NCBI GenBank assembly: GCA_951640165.1
Contig: OX621257.1
Span: forward strand, 11,171,201-11,235,200
Reading direction: 5' to 3'
Source: Pseudoips prasinana
Taxonomy: Eukaryota; Arthropoda; Insecta; Lepidoptera; Nolidae
DNA: 64,000 nt
Part shown: positions 10,693 through 22,339 of the stretch, in pieces
Layout of the letters: every line of letters begins with the position of its first letter
Position numbering within the stretch: the stretch's first letter is position 1
Made by a program: the position numbers and the translations under genes
The notes under the pieces: generated by a model
What the model saw: the letters and a program-made list of their open reading frames with translations, nothing else
Told to the model about the DNA's origin: nothing
Database searches by the model: none

Positions 10693-11250
10693 CCAATCAA
10701 TCAATCAATCATTTATTTGCTAGAATATGGTTACAATAGCAGGTAGACAGAGTAGGCATACATACAATATAGAATCCAACACATTCTGTCGCTTAGGGCG
10801 TGCAAATTTAGTAACAATACAATAACACGTAACAATAAAACATTTACATTATTAATATTATATTTGAAATGTCCTGTCTTCTAAGAATTCTCTAGTATCA
10901 TAATAATTTTAATCAGAAGGAAGTCAAATAATTTATTTGTAAATTGTTTGTATGTCAATTTCTTAATGTCATTTGGTACATGGTTGTATAAATTAATAGC
11001 CATACAGTAGGCGATTTTCTTGAACAAATCTAATTTTATTCAAGGCAATTTCATATGGTCTCTATGTCTGGATGTAGTGTCGTATTTGTCAAAAAGTTTT
11101 GAATGTCTTTTTGTATATGTACACATTTATAATATATATAAACATGGTAGTGGCAATATTCTATGTTTTTTGAAGAGTGGTTTGCAGCTTTCTTGAAAAC
11201 GAGATGGTATGGGGTGGCCCAGTTATTCTTTCTAGGCTGGACACCACACA
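10693..11250 (-). mobile_element. LINE 3' end with (TTGA)n tail
   Basis: On the minus strand, broken frames read MYQMTLRN and, further 5', HIQKDIQNFLTNTTLHPD, resembling the NT.LHP..TR region before a CR1-group C-terminus. The tail is a clean tandem of ATTGATTG at 10693-10712. 5'-truncated and decayed. Confidence 0.6.
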
Positions 11251-11275
11251 CCTAACGTACGGAACCCTAAAAAAA

Positions 11276-11614
11276 TGAAAATAAGAAATATATAGTTTAA
11301 CTATATTAATAGAATATAATTAAATTGATACTCAATGACTATCAATTTAATCAATGCTGTCATTTGCCAACGGCAAGCGTGGGAAGTGTTGAACCAGTGC
11401 GTAGGAATGTAATTGAAAATGTGGGCAGCATCCGTTTAATGGAAGCTAATCTCGAAACTATAGTCTATGAATAATTTAGAGATATCTTTAAGTTTCTTTT
11501 CATAAATTATATAATGTGATTGTATACGTTGATTGTGCGATTCTTCGACGGCCTGTCAAATTCATAAATGGAAATAATTCGAAATTGTTATTATCTTCCT
11601 TATAAAAGGAGTTT
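11276..11614. other. No recognisable feature
   Basis: AT-rich sequence without a coding frame or a repeat match inside the window. Confidence 0.5.
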
Positions 11615-11960
11615 GACTGCCTCGTTAGTCTAGCGATAGGGTGTTCAACCGCAGACAACGAGGTCCTGGGTTCAAATCCCTGGTCAGGCCAAAAAAGATT
11701 TTGGGAATTTTGTGTAAAAAGAAAAGGTTTTAGTATCAGCCTGACGTCTTGGAGTTGGCGTTATTATACCCCCGTGCCTCGGAGAGCACATGAAGTTGTC
11801 GGTCCTGTACCTGACCGGTCGTATTGTTAGTCGTCGCATCGGATTATGAGAATGATGGATTAGAAAGTGTCCCTTAGCTTGCGCACACACTTGTGCACTA
11901 TAATATGTCCCATGGAGACTGTCCGTCGTCGTCGGAATTCGGCTAGAAGGATATTATTAA
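11615..11960 (+). mobile_element. tRNA-derived SINE, family 3
   Basis: The head has GTTAGTCTAGCGATAGG (A box) and GGTTCAAATCC (B box). The body has GCGCACACACTTGTGCACTA then TAATATGTCC, and ends GGCTAGAAGGATATTATT. Body copies lie at 19835-20095 and 56600-56895. The body resembles the abundant Metulj-type SINEs of butterflies; the name is by recollection. Confidence 0.85.
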
Positions 11961-12145
11961 AAGGAGTCCGAGCTCAATATATTAACACATTATGCCATGT
12001 GAAATGTAAAACTGCACTTATGAAAAAGAGATTTTTTGGTATTGCTCCCCAAATCTATAATAAAATACCTGAGAAGATAAAATACTCGCCAGTAAAAAAC
12101 TCTAAAGTCATTTTGTGGGAGCTTATTACTAACAAAGTGTTTTAA
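11961..12145 (+). mobile_element. LINE C-terminal fragment
   Basis: Open frame ending KTALMKKRFFGIAPQIYNKI followed by a stop at 12145. The FxGIAPQIYNKIPE block is a LINE C-terminus of the CR1/Jockey group. It directly abuts the SINE end, so one inserted beside the other. Confidence 0.65.
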
Positions 12146-12404
12146 AAAAAAACCTTGAGTGTGTGGGTCAAATGAGGTATCATTAAAAATTGTTAAGTGC
12201 GTGTATGGTACCGTAGTTGCCCAACACAATAATGTAGACTATGAACTTCTCAGCGCTACTACCTCTAGCGCTATACTATTAACGTAAATGCTTGTGGCGA
12301 TTCATAACGTACAAAATTGGGCTCAAATAGGACAATGGGTACTGATTGTCAACGTAAGTAGTAGTGTTCATTAAGATCTAGACCATTTCCTTTCTTCTTT
12401 TTTA
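12146..12404. other. No recognisable feature
   Basis: No frame or repeat recognised. Confidence 0.4.
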
Positions 12405-12705
12405 TCAGAGGGCGACAAACGAGCAAGTGAGTCACCTGATGGTAAGTGATCACCGCCGCCCATGGACACTCGCAACACCAGATTAATCGCGGGTGCGTTG
12501 CCGGCTTTTAAGAGTCAGCTAACAAGTGTTGCTGACTCCCCCTCCCCTCCCGATGAGCTCTGGTGACCTTACTCACACGCAGAAACACAACATTAAATTA
12601 TTAATGTTATTATTAAGGAATGTCTTCTGTAAGATGGAGGTCTTCCCCAGTCGGGCTGCTCTTTGAGCGAATGAACGATGTGCCCTACCTATCATGAATT
12701 TTTAA
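12405..12705 (+). repeat. Dispersed repeat C, copy 1
   Basis: Carries GTGATCACCGCCGCCCATGG, GTGCGTTGCCGGC and CCCCAGTCGGGCTGCTCTTT, all shared with 23455-23965 (reverse, interrupted) and 55687-55970. Widespread in Lepidoptera to my recollection; class not determinable here. Confidence 0.75.
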
Positions 12706-12849
12706 TCTTGACTTTTTTTTGCCTTAAATTTTGTTACCTCATACATAGGGGATGAGAGGGGATACATTATTTAATGATTTAAAAGGCACAATGAAAAAAA
12801 TAAACATTATAACTTTTATTGCTTTTTATGGCAAATAGAAAAAACTCCT

Positions 12850-13000
12850 TAATTCCCGGTGACCACCTAAGTGGATTATTTTCTAAGCGTCCTTGCTTCA
12901 ACAACAGTTGTTAAGCCACGTCAAAAGCCTACGGGGTGGTTTGAACAGCTCTTACACTTAGCTTACAACTGCCCACACGAGAAGTAAGTAAGACCTCAGA
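12850..13000 (+). mobile_element. 5S-SINE body fragment
   Basis: Matches the body of the 59584-59845 SINE (GGTGACC.CC.AAGTGG; GTTAAGCCACGTCA; tail GAGAAGTAAGTAAG). Most of the 5S head is missing. Confidence 0.6.
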
Positions 13001-13251
13001 AGTTTCCAGGTGTAAGCGAAAGCTATGTTCCTCATTTAAATGCTACTATCGTATAGAGCCACGTGTGATTCTACGTTTTTTTTAAAGAAGGTCAACTTGC
13101 AAGCTAATCTAAAATCTACCCGATAGAAAATGGCTCACAAATTTGCGTATAGGTACGGGTGTAATAACACCCTTAATAAAATAGTAATAAGGGTTGGAAT
13201 TTCAATGTCTGTAAATCTGAGACACAGTACAAATATGGACAGTACGGTATC

Positions 13252-13385
13252 TAAGATAAGATAAGATCACTCTTTATTGTACACCGAACATTACAGGATA
13301 CACTAATACAATAACATACATTAAAAATATTGTACAAATGGTGGCCTTATCACTAAATGTGATCTCTATATCTATGTTGATAAAA
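13252..13385 (-). mobile_element. LINE 3' UTR with (TTATC)n tail
   Basis: The minus strand has GATCACATTTAGTGATAAGG, CCACCATTTGTACAA and a tail of TTATCTTATCTTA. This is the same arrangement as the LINE 3' end at 63283-63400. Confidence 0.6.
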
Positions 13386-13625
13386 TAATTACCTACGCTT
13401 TATTGAAGATATAGGGTTGTAACTTTAATGTTTATGATATTGTTTCTTTTTATAATAACATTTTTTTGTTAAAAATTCACAAGAATTTTAATATACGATT
13501 GTTACGGTTCTTATAAAACCGAGTTAAAATAGCAGTAGCAATACGTTTGTAGCGTTTTTATAAAGATTGCGGAGTTAAACTTAATCGTGACCACTCGTCT
13601 TGACGCGGCACTGACTTCTGACAGC
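13386..13625. other. No recognisable feature
   Basis: AT-rich, no frame or repeat seen. Confidence 0.4.
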
Positions 13626-13633
13626 ACCACGAC

Positions 13634-14143
13634 TAGAGATGTAAAATGACTGAATATGACTAGTCACAATTGTCATAAACCTTAAATGACCGGTCATTTA
13701 CTGTCAAATTCAGTCAATTTGTCTCAAATATTATTGTTTATTCTCGACTACCACCCAATTATTTATTTATTTAGGTACCCAATTTATATGCAAGTTTAAA
13801 TGAAGCAACGTTTTATTTTCTATTATATCATCAGAGGATAGGACGACATCAAAGTCGATGCGCGAGGGGATGCAACGTTGCCATTTTGTCGTAAATGCAC
13901 GCATGATTAGAAATGTAAAATGATTAACACTATATAATAATACTATAAGTCATAAAAATCACTTTTTTTTAATTTAGAAGTTGTAGACTTTTATCAACGA
14001 TAAAAACTTAACAGGTACTAAAATATTAAAGAAATCAAATTGACTTAAAATGACCGTTTTTGACAGTTAATGACCATTTTTTACCAATTTGACCGTAAAT
14101 GACAGTCAGTCTAATTCAGTCACTTTAGTCATTTTCAACACTA
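13634..14143. mobile_element. hAT-like MITE, 510 bp, with 8 bp TSD
   Basis: The ends are TAGAGATG...CAACACTA, an imperfect TIR pair (right end reversed: TAGTGTTGAAAATGACT). The element is bounded by the exact 8 bp duplication ACCACGAC at 13626-13633 and 14144-14151. Eight-base TSDs and A/T-AG-type ends fit hAT. The subterminal regions are full of AATGAC/GTCATT motifs, as expected of transposase-binding repeats. No transposase frame, so it is non-autonomous. Confidence 0.85.
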
Positions 14144-14521
14144 ACCACGACTAACGCTTAGGGGTCTTGTTGATACGCATGTTAGTGTGAGTGCTCTTAT
14201 CGAGCGTTTGTAAGTAGTTTCCGTACTGTCTATATTTTTATACTGTGTCCGAGATACGCATCACAAAGATAGGTTGAAAATGTATTGTTATTGAATTCGA
14301 GTTAAACCCTAATAAAATTTTGCTATTCGCCAAAATGCGGTATTGTTTAGATTATCGAGTTACACGAGAAACAATGAAATTGTATTGATACAATTATAAT
14401 AGTATCGATATTCGATATCAAATTATATTATAAAAAGGCTTTTGTGCTAAATCGAGATAAGATATAAAAATATTGTATTGAAATTTTCTTCGATGAGACA
14501 ACGTCGATATAGTAACGTATA

Positions 14522-15035
14522 CGGGGAATAGGATGTTAGTTGGTTGTATAAAATACATATACCTACTCAAAAAGATTAAAATGTCCTCCGCATTATATTT
14601 AAAATAAAATGAATGTGACGTAAAAATAAATATATCTGTATCTCTTTTATTCTTATAGAGGAAGAGTAACACTAAAAATTTATTTGTTTAACGGAAGAAT
14701 ACGTTATATAATATATAACTATGTATTCTACATCTAGCAGTGCCTAGTAATGATTTTACTTTATGATGATCGTGAAAATTCTTTCTTGAGTTATTATTGG
14801 GATCTTGGGAAAGTATGCTTTTATTTTTTTTGCATAAACTCTCAACATAGCTTTAAACTGATTGGTTAAACAAATAAATATTTAGTGCTACTCTTCCTCT
14901 ATAAGAATAAAAGAGATACAGATATATTTATTTTCACGTCCCAGTCATTTTATTTTAAATATCATGCGGAGGACATTTTAATCTTTTTGAGTAGGTAGAT
15001 GTATTTAATATAACCAACTAACATCCTATTCCCCA
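14522..15035. repeat. Long inverted repeat, ~170 bp arms
   Basis: The left arm 14522-14691 and right arm 14866-15035 are reverse complements with few mismatches (both carry GGAATAGGATGTTAGTTGGT and GAAGAGTA.CACTAAA). The spacer is about 174 bp of different sequence. It encodes no protein. Either a foldback transposon or an inverted duplication. Confidence 0.85.
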
Positions 15036-15930
15036 TTTCCAAGACCAACTGTCAAATTCTATTTATTATATATTCTATTCTTTTACAATTTATATAGTTA
15101 TGTTTGTTTATCATTTGTTTGTTTGCTATAGTACAGGCTCTGTCTAGTTTGGGATCAGATTACAGTGTGTTAGTTGTCCGAAGATAATTGTAAAGCAAAA
15201 ATAATCTCGCACCTATGTGGCAACGTATAGCATACTTCTCCTGATCTGAGACTTCTCCATAAATAATAAACCTTCTTATAAAAAAATGTTAAGCGGCTTC
15301 AATTTATTTTGGTACTATGTTTGAGAAACCTTAAAGAACGAGGCTTACACGAATGTCACAAATTTATATAGATAGTCTGACAATACGCTGCTCGTTGTGG
15401 GGTAAACAATCGATTGCATATTTCTGTGTCTATGAGTGGCCGATGGTGCAACTCTGCACTAGAATAAATATTTATGTAGAACTTGAAATGTTTTGGAATC
15501 TGGTTGGTTAAGTTATTTTTCGTATCTCGGAGAGTAAAGGTTGTCTATATACGTTCGCGATTGTCATGAAACATCTATGACAATATTTACACGAAGTGAG
15601 AAGTCTAATTTTGTTTATCATTTGATGATCTTACAACAGTCACGGGAAGCCGCTAGATGCGGGTAGCTCAACAAACAGCAGTAACCAACTTTCGTATAGC
15701 TAGTTCACCTTGGTAAAACTGCTATATAAAATATGTATGCAGATAGTAATAATAGCGGCAACCCTTGCTTGCTTTTATTACTAGCGGCCGTAGCAGCCTT
15801 ATTTTTTTATTAAACTACCAGTGCGGAAGGGAATCAGTCTAGATAGTAGATATCTACTGTTTCATTTATATTTTATGCTGGTACTGGATTCTGTATTCAA
15901 TGTCCCCACATTTATTACTACTTATTGGTA
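15036..15930. other. Mostly unclassified; SINE 3' scrap
   Basis: Positions 15125-15170 (TATAGTACAGGCTCTGTCTA) match the 3' part of the tRNA-SINE families. The rest has no frame or repeat I can name. Confidence 0.4.
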
Positions 15931-15932
15931 TT

Positions 15933-16280
15933 GCGTTGTGGTGTAAAAGAGGATGTAGTCACAAAGATTGAAAAAGGAATGCTGAGATGGTTTGGCCATT
16001 TAGAAAGGATGAATGAAAGAAGATTGACCAACGAAGTATACCTGGCCTGTGTGAATGGAACAACCAGAAGTGGAAGACCTCGTCGAACATTCTCTGACCA
16101 AATCGGAGACGTTCTCAAGAAAGGACAGGTCAGAAGTATCCTAAAGCGTCGAACATGTATGAAGAATATAATGACAGTAATCGAGGCAAAAGACGTGTGC
16201 AAAGATCGTGACAAATGGAAATCCGTTGTATCTGCCTACCCCTCTGGGAAACAAGCGTGAGTCTATGGATGTATGTATGT
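15933..16280 (+). mobile_element. RTE-like LINE 3' end
   Basis: The frame from GCGTTGTGGTGT to the TGA at 16258-16260 matches the last ~110 codons of the LINE at 27095-28372 ([26 protein letters not shown]), followed by a GTATGTATGTG tail. The frame is intact in this short 5'-truncated copy. Confidence 0.85.
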
Positions 16281-16472
16281 GTTGATATTGCACTGTACAA
16301 AGTGCATTTCTACTAGGTGCTTATGAATTACGAATTGTATGGAGGGAAAATTGAGTATCATTGAATAAATACTGCACGTGTGGTTAATACAACGAAGGAT
16401 AAACATAACTTGATTCAAGCTATTCTTAAAATTATAGTTGGATATTAATTATATAATGTTGGTGTGATATTC

Positions 16473-16735
16473 GGTCACCGTAGCCTAGTTGGTAGTGCTC
16501 CTGCCTACGAAGCTGATGGTCCTGGGTTCGAATCCCGGTAAGTGCAAATATTTGTGTGATGAGCACGAATATTTGTTTCTGAGTCATGGATTTTTTCTAT
16601 GTATATAAGTATTTATCTATCTATATAAGTATGTATATCGTCGCCTGGTACCCATAGTACAGGCTTTGCTTAGTTTGGGGCTAGGATGACCTGTGTGACA
16701 TTGTCCCTAGATATAATTATTATTTAGATAATAAA
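16473..16735 (+). mobile_element. tRNA-derived SINE, family 1
   Basis: Full-length-looking copy with A box TAGCCTAGTTGG, B box GGTTCGAATCC, a body shared with 221-462, and an AATTATTATT tail. Not a tRNA gene. Confidence 0.85.
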
Positions 16736-16799
16736 GTGACTCACCAACAATACATAACCATCATCAATACACAGAAGAATTATCCAGTGCCTGTTATGC

Positions 16800-17467
16800 G
16801 TTGTCTATACTGGCAGAAACAACAAATGAATCCGTTACTAGAAATGCCTACTTTGGGAATATGTATCCATTATTAACTTATGCTATTATTTACTGGGAAA
16901 CTCAACAAATACACAATCCACCTTTATTCTCCAGAAAAAGTGCCTTAGGACAATATATAAAATGTGTAGCGATGAGTCTTTGAGAGATGTTTTCAGAACG
17001 AAGGGCTACCTTACACTGACAGGGATCTATATTCTGGAACTATGTCTATTTGTTAAAAATAATATGCAATATTTTAGTTTTAAATCAAACTCAAAGAGGA
17101 ACATTCGTAGACAATATAAATATGACATAAATTTACCCAGAATACAAAACATGATTTATTATAAAAGTACTTATATATCTGCTATTCGTGTGTATAACCA
17201 CTTACCATCTGATATAAAGCAATCAAATGGAACATTGTTTAAAACGAAATTAAAGAATATGTTAATAGAGAATGTTTACTATAGTTTGCATGAGTTTTTT
17301 TGCCGAAAAATAATGTGTTATTATTACTAAGAATAAATTAGTTAGTAAACTTGTTTGTATTGCATATCCGATAGGGGTAGACTGTTGATCCTAAAAACTA
17401 TTATGTTATTATAAGACCTTATTGTACACAGTTACGCAATAAATAATTCTTTATCTTTATCTTTATC
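16800..17467 (+). mobile_element. LINE C-terminal region and 3' UTR
   Basis: Broken frames read SDESLRDVFRTKGYLTL and, to the stop at 17328-17330, YISAIRVYNHLPSDIK, the C-terminal blocks of a CR1/Jockey-group LINE. The 3' UTR has an AATAAA and ends in a (TTTATC)n tail at 17450-17467. RT is absent (5'-truncated). Confidence 0.7.
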
Positions 17468-17669
17468 AGAAAACAACCCTCCCTCGAAACATCCCTCTGA
17501 GAAACAGACGTGATAATAAGTATGTGTTAAAAATAACTTTTTTTATACAAATTTTTATTTATTTATTTTCTTAGGAAGAGCAATTAAACAACAAAATTAT
17601 TAGGATATTCATAGGCAGCAGAAAGCCATTAACAGGTCTCCACGAGTAAAATACTGACAACTTAATAAA

Positions 17670-18069
17670 TAATGTGTAGAATAAATTATTATGTTTTACA
17701 TAAACCTTTTTGGAAAAAATTAAGGCTGAGTACCCGTATCACTGTTTCTGATTTATTACAAAACTAGCTGTGCCCTGCGGTTTTACCCGCGTTAAACTTT
17801 ATAAATTATAGTCTATGTGTTAATCCAGGGTGTCAGCTAACTCCATACCAAATTTTATTAAAATCGCTCTAGCCGTTTAGACGTGAATAAGTAACAAACA
17901 AACACACTCACAAAGTCACACACTCACAAACTTTCGCCTTTATACTGACTATTTATATGTGTAAAATAAAAAAAAACTTATAGGATACGAACGAATGAAA
18001 TCATTATTATGTTTTATATAAAACCTTTTTGCTGTGTACCCGTCTCAAAGTTTCAGATTTATTACAAAA
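17670..18069. repeat. Direct repeats flanking a Helitron-like copy
   Basis: Sequence ending ACTGTTTCTGATTTATTACAAAA at the left (17670-17763) recurs diverged at the right (17945-18069, with TTTCAGATTTATTACAAAA). Between them lies a minus-strand Helitron-like copy (17764-17944) with CTAGCTGTGCCCTGCGG at one end and its TC end truncated. Confidence 0.65.
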
Positions 18070-18356
18070 TATGTCAAAATTAAAAGCTTCGACTTGTTTA
18101 TTCAAACTATTGCCCGCTAGCCACAGGAATGCACGCTATGCTTATTGCTTATGCTATCTATTACAATTACTTTCCTATTCAAAGTTGAACTCGGAGAGTT
18201 GCGTGAGACTAAAAATAGCCTCACGCAGTTTACATCTGGACAAATTGCTGTAGTTACCTTATAAAAGCAAGCTAATGTGTTTATAACAATGGAAATATTT
18301 CGCAGCGCGGATAAAGTAATGTCTTAATTTATTTCTGAACTAGTTTTCATATAACT

Positions 18357-18845
18357 TACTTGCCTTTGGTCTAGTGGTTAATGACCCTGATTCCCACCCA
18401 GTGGGAGTACCGGCTAAGTCACCGAACATCGGGATAGTGATCGGCGTTCAAATAAATAAGGGTTAAAAATGACTTTATCAATCGTTACATCGACTTCCAT
18501 GAGCACATGTGACGTCATAAATGGTCCGGAATCGATTTTCAACGTCAAAGATTATTTATTTGAACGCCGATCACTATCCCCATGTTCGGCGAATTAGCCG
18601 GTAGCCACATCATGGGGCATGGTCATGGGTTCGATTCCAACACAGGACAGATATTAGTGTGCATGAATAATGACTGTTTGTCCTGAGTCTGGGTGTAATT
18701 ATCTGTTAATATAAATTTACGAAAGTAGCATATTTCATGTAGTACATCAGTCCTCTGGTTTCTATTGTACAAGTTCTGCTTGAATTGAAATCAGATGGCC
18801 GTGTGTGAATAATGTCCCAGGATATTATTATTATTTACAATAAGA
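18357..18845 (+). mobile_element. tRNA-derived SINE, family 2, interrupted
   Basis: The head TTGGTCTAGTGGTTAATGAC (A box) is separated by a MITE from CATGGGTTCGATTCC (B box). The body then runs through TGTCCTGAGTCTGGGTGTAA to a GATATTATTATTATTT end. Other copies are at 40930, 48603, 56040, 57890 and 59895. Confidence 0.85.
18401..18609. mobile_element. MITE M2, copy 1
   Basis: Near-palindromic termini TACCGGCTAAGTCACCGAAC ... GTTCGGCGAATTAGCCGGTA with arms of about 50 bp. The core ACGTCATAAATGGTCCGGAA is shared with 40464-40707. Inserted between the A and B boxes of a SINE. TSD not clear. Confidence 0.8.
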
Positions 18846-18887
18846 AAGGATATGACTATTTCGATCCGTTGTCTAGTATCCATAGTA

Positions 18888-19025
18888 TAGACGCCAGCAC
18901 ATCCAGCTACTCCAATCTGCCAAATTTCTTTTATAGATTTTCACCTTTATCTTAATTTAAGCATAAGGTTCACTTTCAATTGGGAAAATTTGACAGATTG
19001 GGGTAGCTTGATGTGCTGGCGTCTG
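18888..19025. mobile_element. MITE M1, copy 1
   Basis: Ends TAGACGCCAGCACATC ... GATGTGCTGGCGTCTG with ~40 bp TIRs, flanked by TA on both sides. It splits the 3' end of a family-2-type SINE (18860-18887 and 19026-19085). A TA duplication fits a Tc1/mariner-type mobiliser. Confidence 0.85.
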
Positions 19026-19160
19026 TACAAGTTTTCCTTAGTTTGGGCTAGATGGCGCTGTGTGACATTGCCCGGATATTTATTTATTAAATTACAGTTT
19101 TCACTACTACTGACCTGCTCTTCTTCTAAAATATTCTGAATTTGTCAAGAACCGTTTCAT

Positions 19161-19227
19161 CATCATCATTATATCAGCCGAAGAAAAGGAAGCTGGACAA
19201 AGGCCTCCCCCAAAGATCTCCACAATC
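19161..19227 (-). mobile_element. RTE 3' tail scrap
   Basis: CATCATCATCATTATATCAG then GGACAAAGGCCTCCCCCAAA: the last ~65 bp of the RTE family seen at 3144-5055, with its (ATG)n tail. Confidence 0.75.
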
Positions 19228-19450
19228 CAGAACCGTTAGACGTGGTCTTTTTTATTATGTCAATAGAAAAGATTTGAGGGGCGAATGTTCTGGCAATGGG
19301 ATTTATGAATCACATCAGTTGTAAAGAATCCTAGAGAAATCTCAAATTATTTATAGAAATATATAATAAATATTAATGTTCAATCATGCAAAAATAGTTA
19401 CAAGGAAATTGGTTATACTTCTAATTTATACATTATGAATCAATTACTAA

Positions 19451-19479
19451 ATCGCGGATTACACCGCGGGGCGCAGCTA
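19451..19479 (+). mobile_element. Helitron-like 3' end scrap
   Basis: GCGGATTACACCGCGGGGCG then CAGCTAA: the terminal hairpin and CTAR end of the Helitron-like family. Confidence 0.45.
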
Positions 19480-19834
19480 ATAAAAGAGAATGGAAAAATT
19501 GCTAATATACCTAAATCATAAATATAAAGAAAACCCACACAAGATAATAATTTTTGCCATTCTTAAGAGAGGAGTCTTACAAATTAAAACTATACTCGCA
19601 CGAATCGATACCGTTCTCCTTTTGAAAGTCAAACAAAATGTCTACGCAATCTCATTTAATTTTAGCAAATTATTTGGATAATGGTAATGCTTTAAATTTA
19701 TTTACATTAAGTCAATAACATTGTCACTTGAGACAGTAATTCTCATCTTTATTGTGTACAGATTTCTGTAATTACTTTCTCGATAAATGAAGAAAATTTA
19801 CTTTGGCAAAATAAACAAATTTGTGTTAAATCCA

Positions 19835-20095
19835 AAAATAGATAGGAATACAATACATTAAAAAGGCTTCAGATTTTGTTATTCGGAGAGAACGTAAAGC
19901 CGTCGGTCCCGTACCTGGCCTGTTTCCGACCGTGTCGCTAGTAGCTAGTCCCATCAGATCATGAGTATAATGAAATAGAAAGTGCCTCTGTATTTGCACA
20001 CACACTTGAGTAGTATAATATGTTCTGCGCAGTTGGCTACTCTCCATTAAGACTGGCCGTAGTGGCGGATATTCGGCCTGGAGGACATTATTGTT
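19835..20095 (+). mobile_element. SINE family 3 body, headless
   Basis: Shares the GTCGGTCCCGTACCTGGCC, GCACACACTTGAG.A and GGAGGACATTATT blocks with 11615-11960, but the tRNA-like head is missing. Confidence 0.7.
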
Positions 20096-20204
20096 TATAT
20101 TAATTCTTCTTAACTCTAGTTACGAATTCCAAGGATGATTGAGATTTAGTAAATAATTTAGTATTATCTTGTATGTACAGATAATGCCTAATCTATCGCT
20201 TCTA

Positions 20205-20419
20205 CATAATCTCTTGACAATAACTTGATACGAGCTAGCTAAATATCAATGCTATAATAAAATAAATTTTATAAATGTTTTCTTACAATGTGTACCTAAA
20301 TATGTATGTTACTAGAAATAATAATGTATACAACTATATTACTACAAATATGTTCTGGCTATTTACAAGCGCTTTTTTAAAGTCTACGTGAATAAAAACC
20401 TTTTTATTTTATTTATTTA
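20205..20419 (+). mobile_element. LINE 3' UTR fragment, UTR-1 family
   Basis: Near-identical to 9940-10145. Its TTTATTTA tail ends exactly where MITE M1 copy 2 begins, so the MITE used a TA in the tail. Confidence 0.65.
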
Positions 20420-20559
20420 CAGACGCCAGCCCAGCGCATGAAGCTACCCCAATATGTAAAACTTCCTCAATTGAAAGTGAACCTTATGCTTTTGTGATAA
20501 AGTTGAAAATCTATAAAATAAATTTGACAGATTAGGGTAGCTGGATGTGCTGGCGTCTG
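20420..20559. mobile_element. MITE M1, copy 2
   Basis: CAGACGCCAGC ... GCTGGCGTCTG flanked by TA at both sides. The left TIR is partly degraded. Confidence 0.85.
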
Positions 20560-21799
20560 TACATGGTGGACTACCAGGATCTTTAGGACGACTTGGAGCC
20601 TAGGCGGCTGGATAGATTATAAATGAGAATTCGTTTGATTTAGTCATCAAAGTCATTCTAACGACCACTTGCGCCCCAAAGACCTTAGCGGTGGGAATAA
20701 TAAATTTGGCTGAACTATGACCAGGATTAAAAAAAAAATACCTCACTAATTTCTAACATAATAAAGTGTCACTGAGGTCAGCAACTCATTAGAACTACAC
20801 AATCAAAATTTAAGGTATTTAACCTATGTATACTTTATTATAACTAAGTATAATATTTTGTTTGGTCATTCAACAATGCAAAACTATTACTGCTATGTTA
20901 TAATATTTCTAATTGTTCCAACACACATAACCGGAAACTTTTATCACAACTATGTAAAATATTATACGTATTATTGTCGCCCAAGGAATGGCCAGTTGAC
21001 TTTTAGTCTCCTTCGAGCACTCGACGAGTTAGCAGCCCTTGAGAATGGTCCGTGGAGGACCGAAACACGTGTTGGGTATCGTACTGGCGCATGTAATTTG
21101 CTTTCTTATATTGTCCTTCTTGCATGTGCACATTTTTGCGGGCGGGAGGGCGGTGCAAATTGCATCCCGGCATGATTAAACTGACAATTAGCGGAATTAA
21201 CACTATATATTGATTTTGTATTTTGATTGTTATGGATTTCCGCAAAGTAACGCCTAATTCCATTACTTATCTGTAGTAATATATCTTTTTAACACAACGT
21301 AGTTTATCCAAATTTATTGTACATTATCGGCATGCGCTACAAAATTTTCGAACAAATGCATCTTATCAAAGTGCGTTATCGATGGAAAGTTGAATTCGAT
21401 AAGTTTTGACCGGTAAGTTAGCGAGAATGAATAATGCGTGCCTTAGATAAGGGCCGCCATTTTAATTGCAGCTATAAATCTGTAAGTGCGAATTCAGATT
21501 TGACTTAGTAAGTAAGACATATACGATACTATTTATAATATATTTCTGTTATATACAGTGTTACTGGGTAGTAGACCTAGATCCTTTTGGGGTTATAGTT
21601 TTTTTCATATCTCTCACTTGACTATTTTCAAGTGTTTTTGTCCCATTTTTTTACGTTTTGCGTGTCTAATTTATTTGCTTTTGGTTCTATTGTATGGAGG
21701 ATTTAATATTTTCATAAGTAAATTACAGGCAATTTATCTAACAGGATCATGGGATGTGTTTAAAATGTTATGTATTATTATTATTATTTTATAGCCAAA
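20560..21799. other. No recognisable gene
   Basis: Includes an odd GC-richer stretch at 20980-21180 (GGACCGAAACACGTGTTGGG; GCGGGCGGGAGGGCGG) that looks like a dispersed repeat, but it has no second copy here. The small frames are not convincing. Confidence 0.35.
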
Positions 21800-21988
21800 C
21801 TAGCTGTGCCCCGCGGTTTCACCCGCATTATACTTTATAAATTATAGCCTATATGTTAATCCAGGCTGTCAGCTAACTCCATACCAAATTTTATTCAAAT
21901 CGCTCGAGCCGTTTAGTCGTGAAGAAGTAACAAACATACACACTCACATAGTCACACACAAACTTTCGCTTTTATAATATTAGTGTGA
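21800..21988 (-). mobile_element. Helitron-like copy, complete
   Basis: The cleanest single unit: plus-strand CTAGCTGTGCCCCGCGG to TATTAGTGTGA, 189 bp. On the minus strand it sits between host A and T with TC and CTAG termini, and has the subterminal GCGGG...CCGCGG hairpin. No RepHel protein, so non-autonomous. Confidence 0.8.
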
Positions 21989-22339
21989 TCAGTCAGAAAT
22001 GACGAAACTATAACCTCATAAAGGGTCTGTGACGACTTACCCAGATTACCCTGTATAATGTGTAACAATAGTAGTGAAATGCTTATCATTGGGAACACCA
22101 AATTATATTTGGAATTTTTTGTACAATGCTTCATAACAAATCGTTAATGCTTCGTTAATTTCGAATACACAATAAAATTAACTATGTTCTCAATATTTTC
22201 TCCATGATCAATATTGAACAAATTAACTTCCTTGTCAATATTAACTTCCCTGTCAATATTTGACATTGTTACACGTTGTATAAACAGAACATCGCTCATG
22301 TACATTCTCACAACATTATTAATGTATATTTTAGTGCAA

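Noticed and set aside
11615..11690. Functional tRNA gene
   Set aside because: A and B boxes are present, but a long SINE body follows, and the same body occurs elsewhere without this head.
16471..16560. Second tRNA gene candidate
   Set aside because: Consensus B box, but again the head of a SINE with a matching reverse copy at 221-462.
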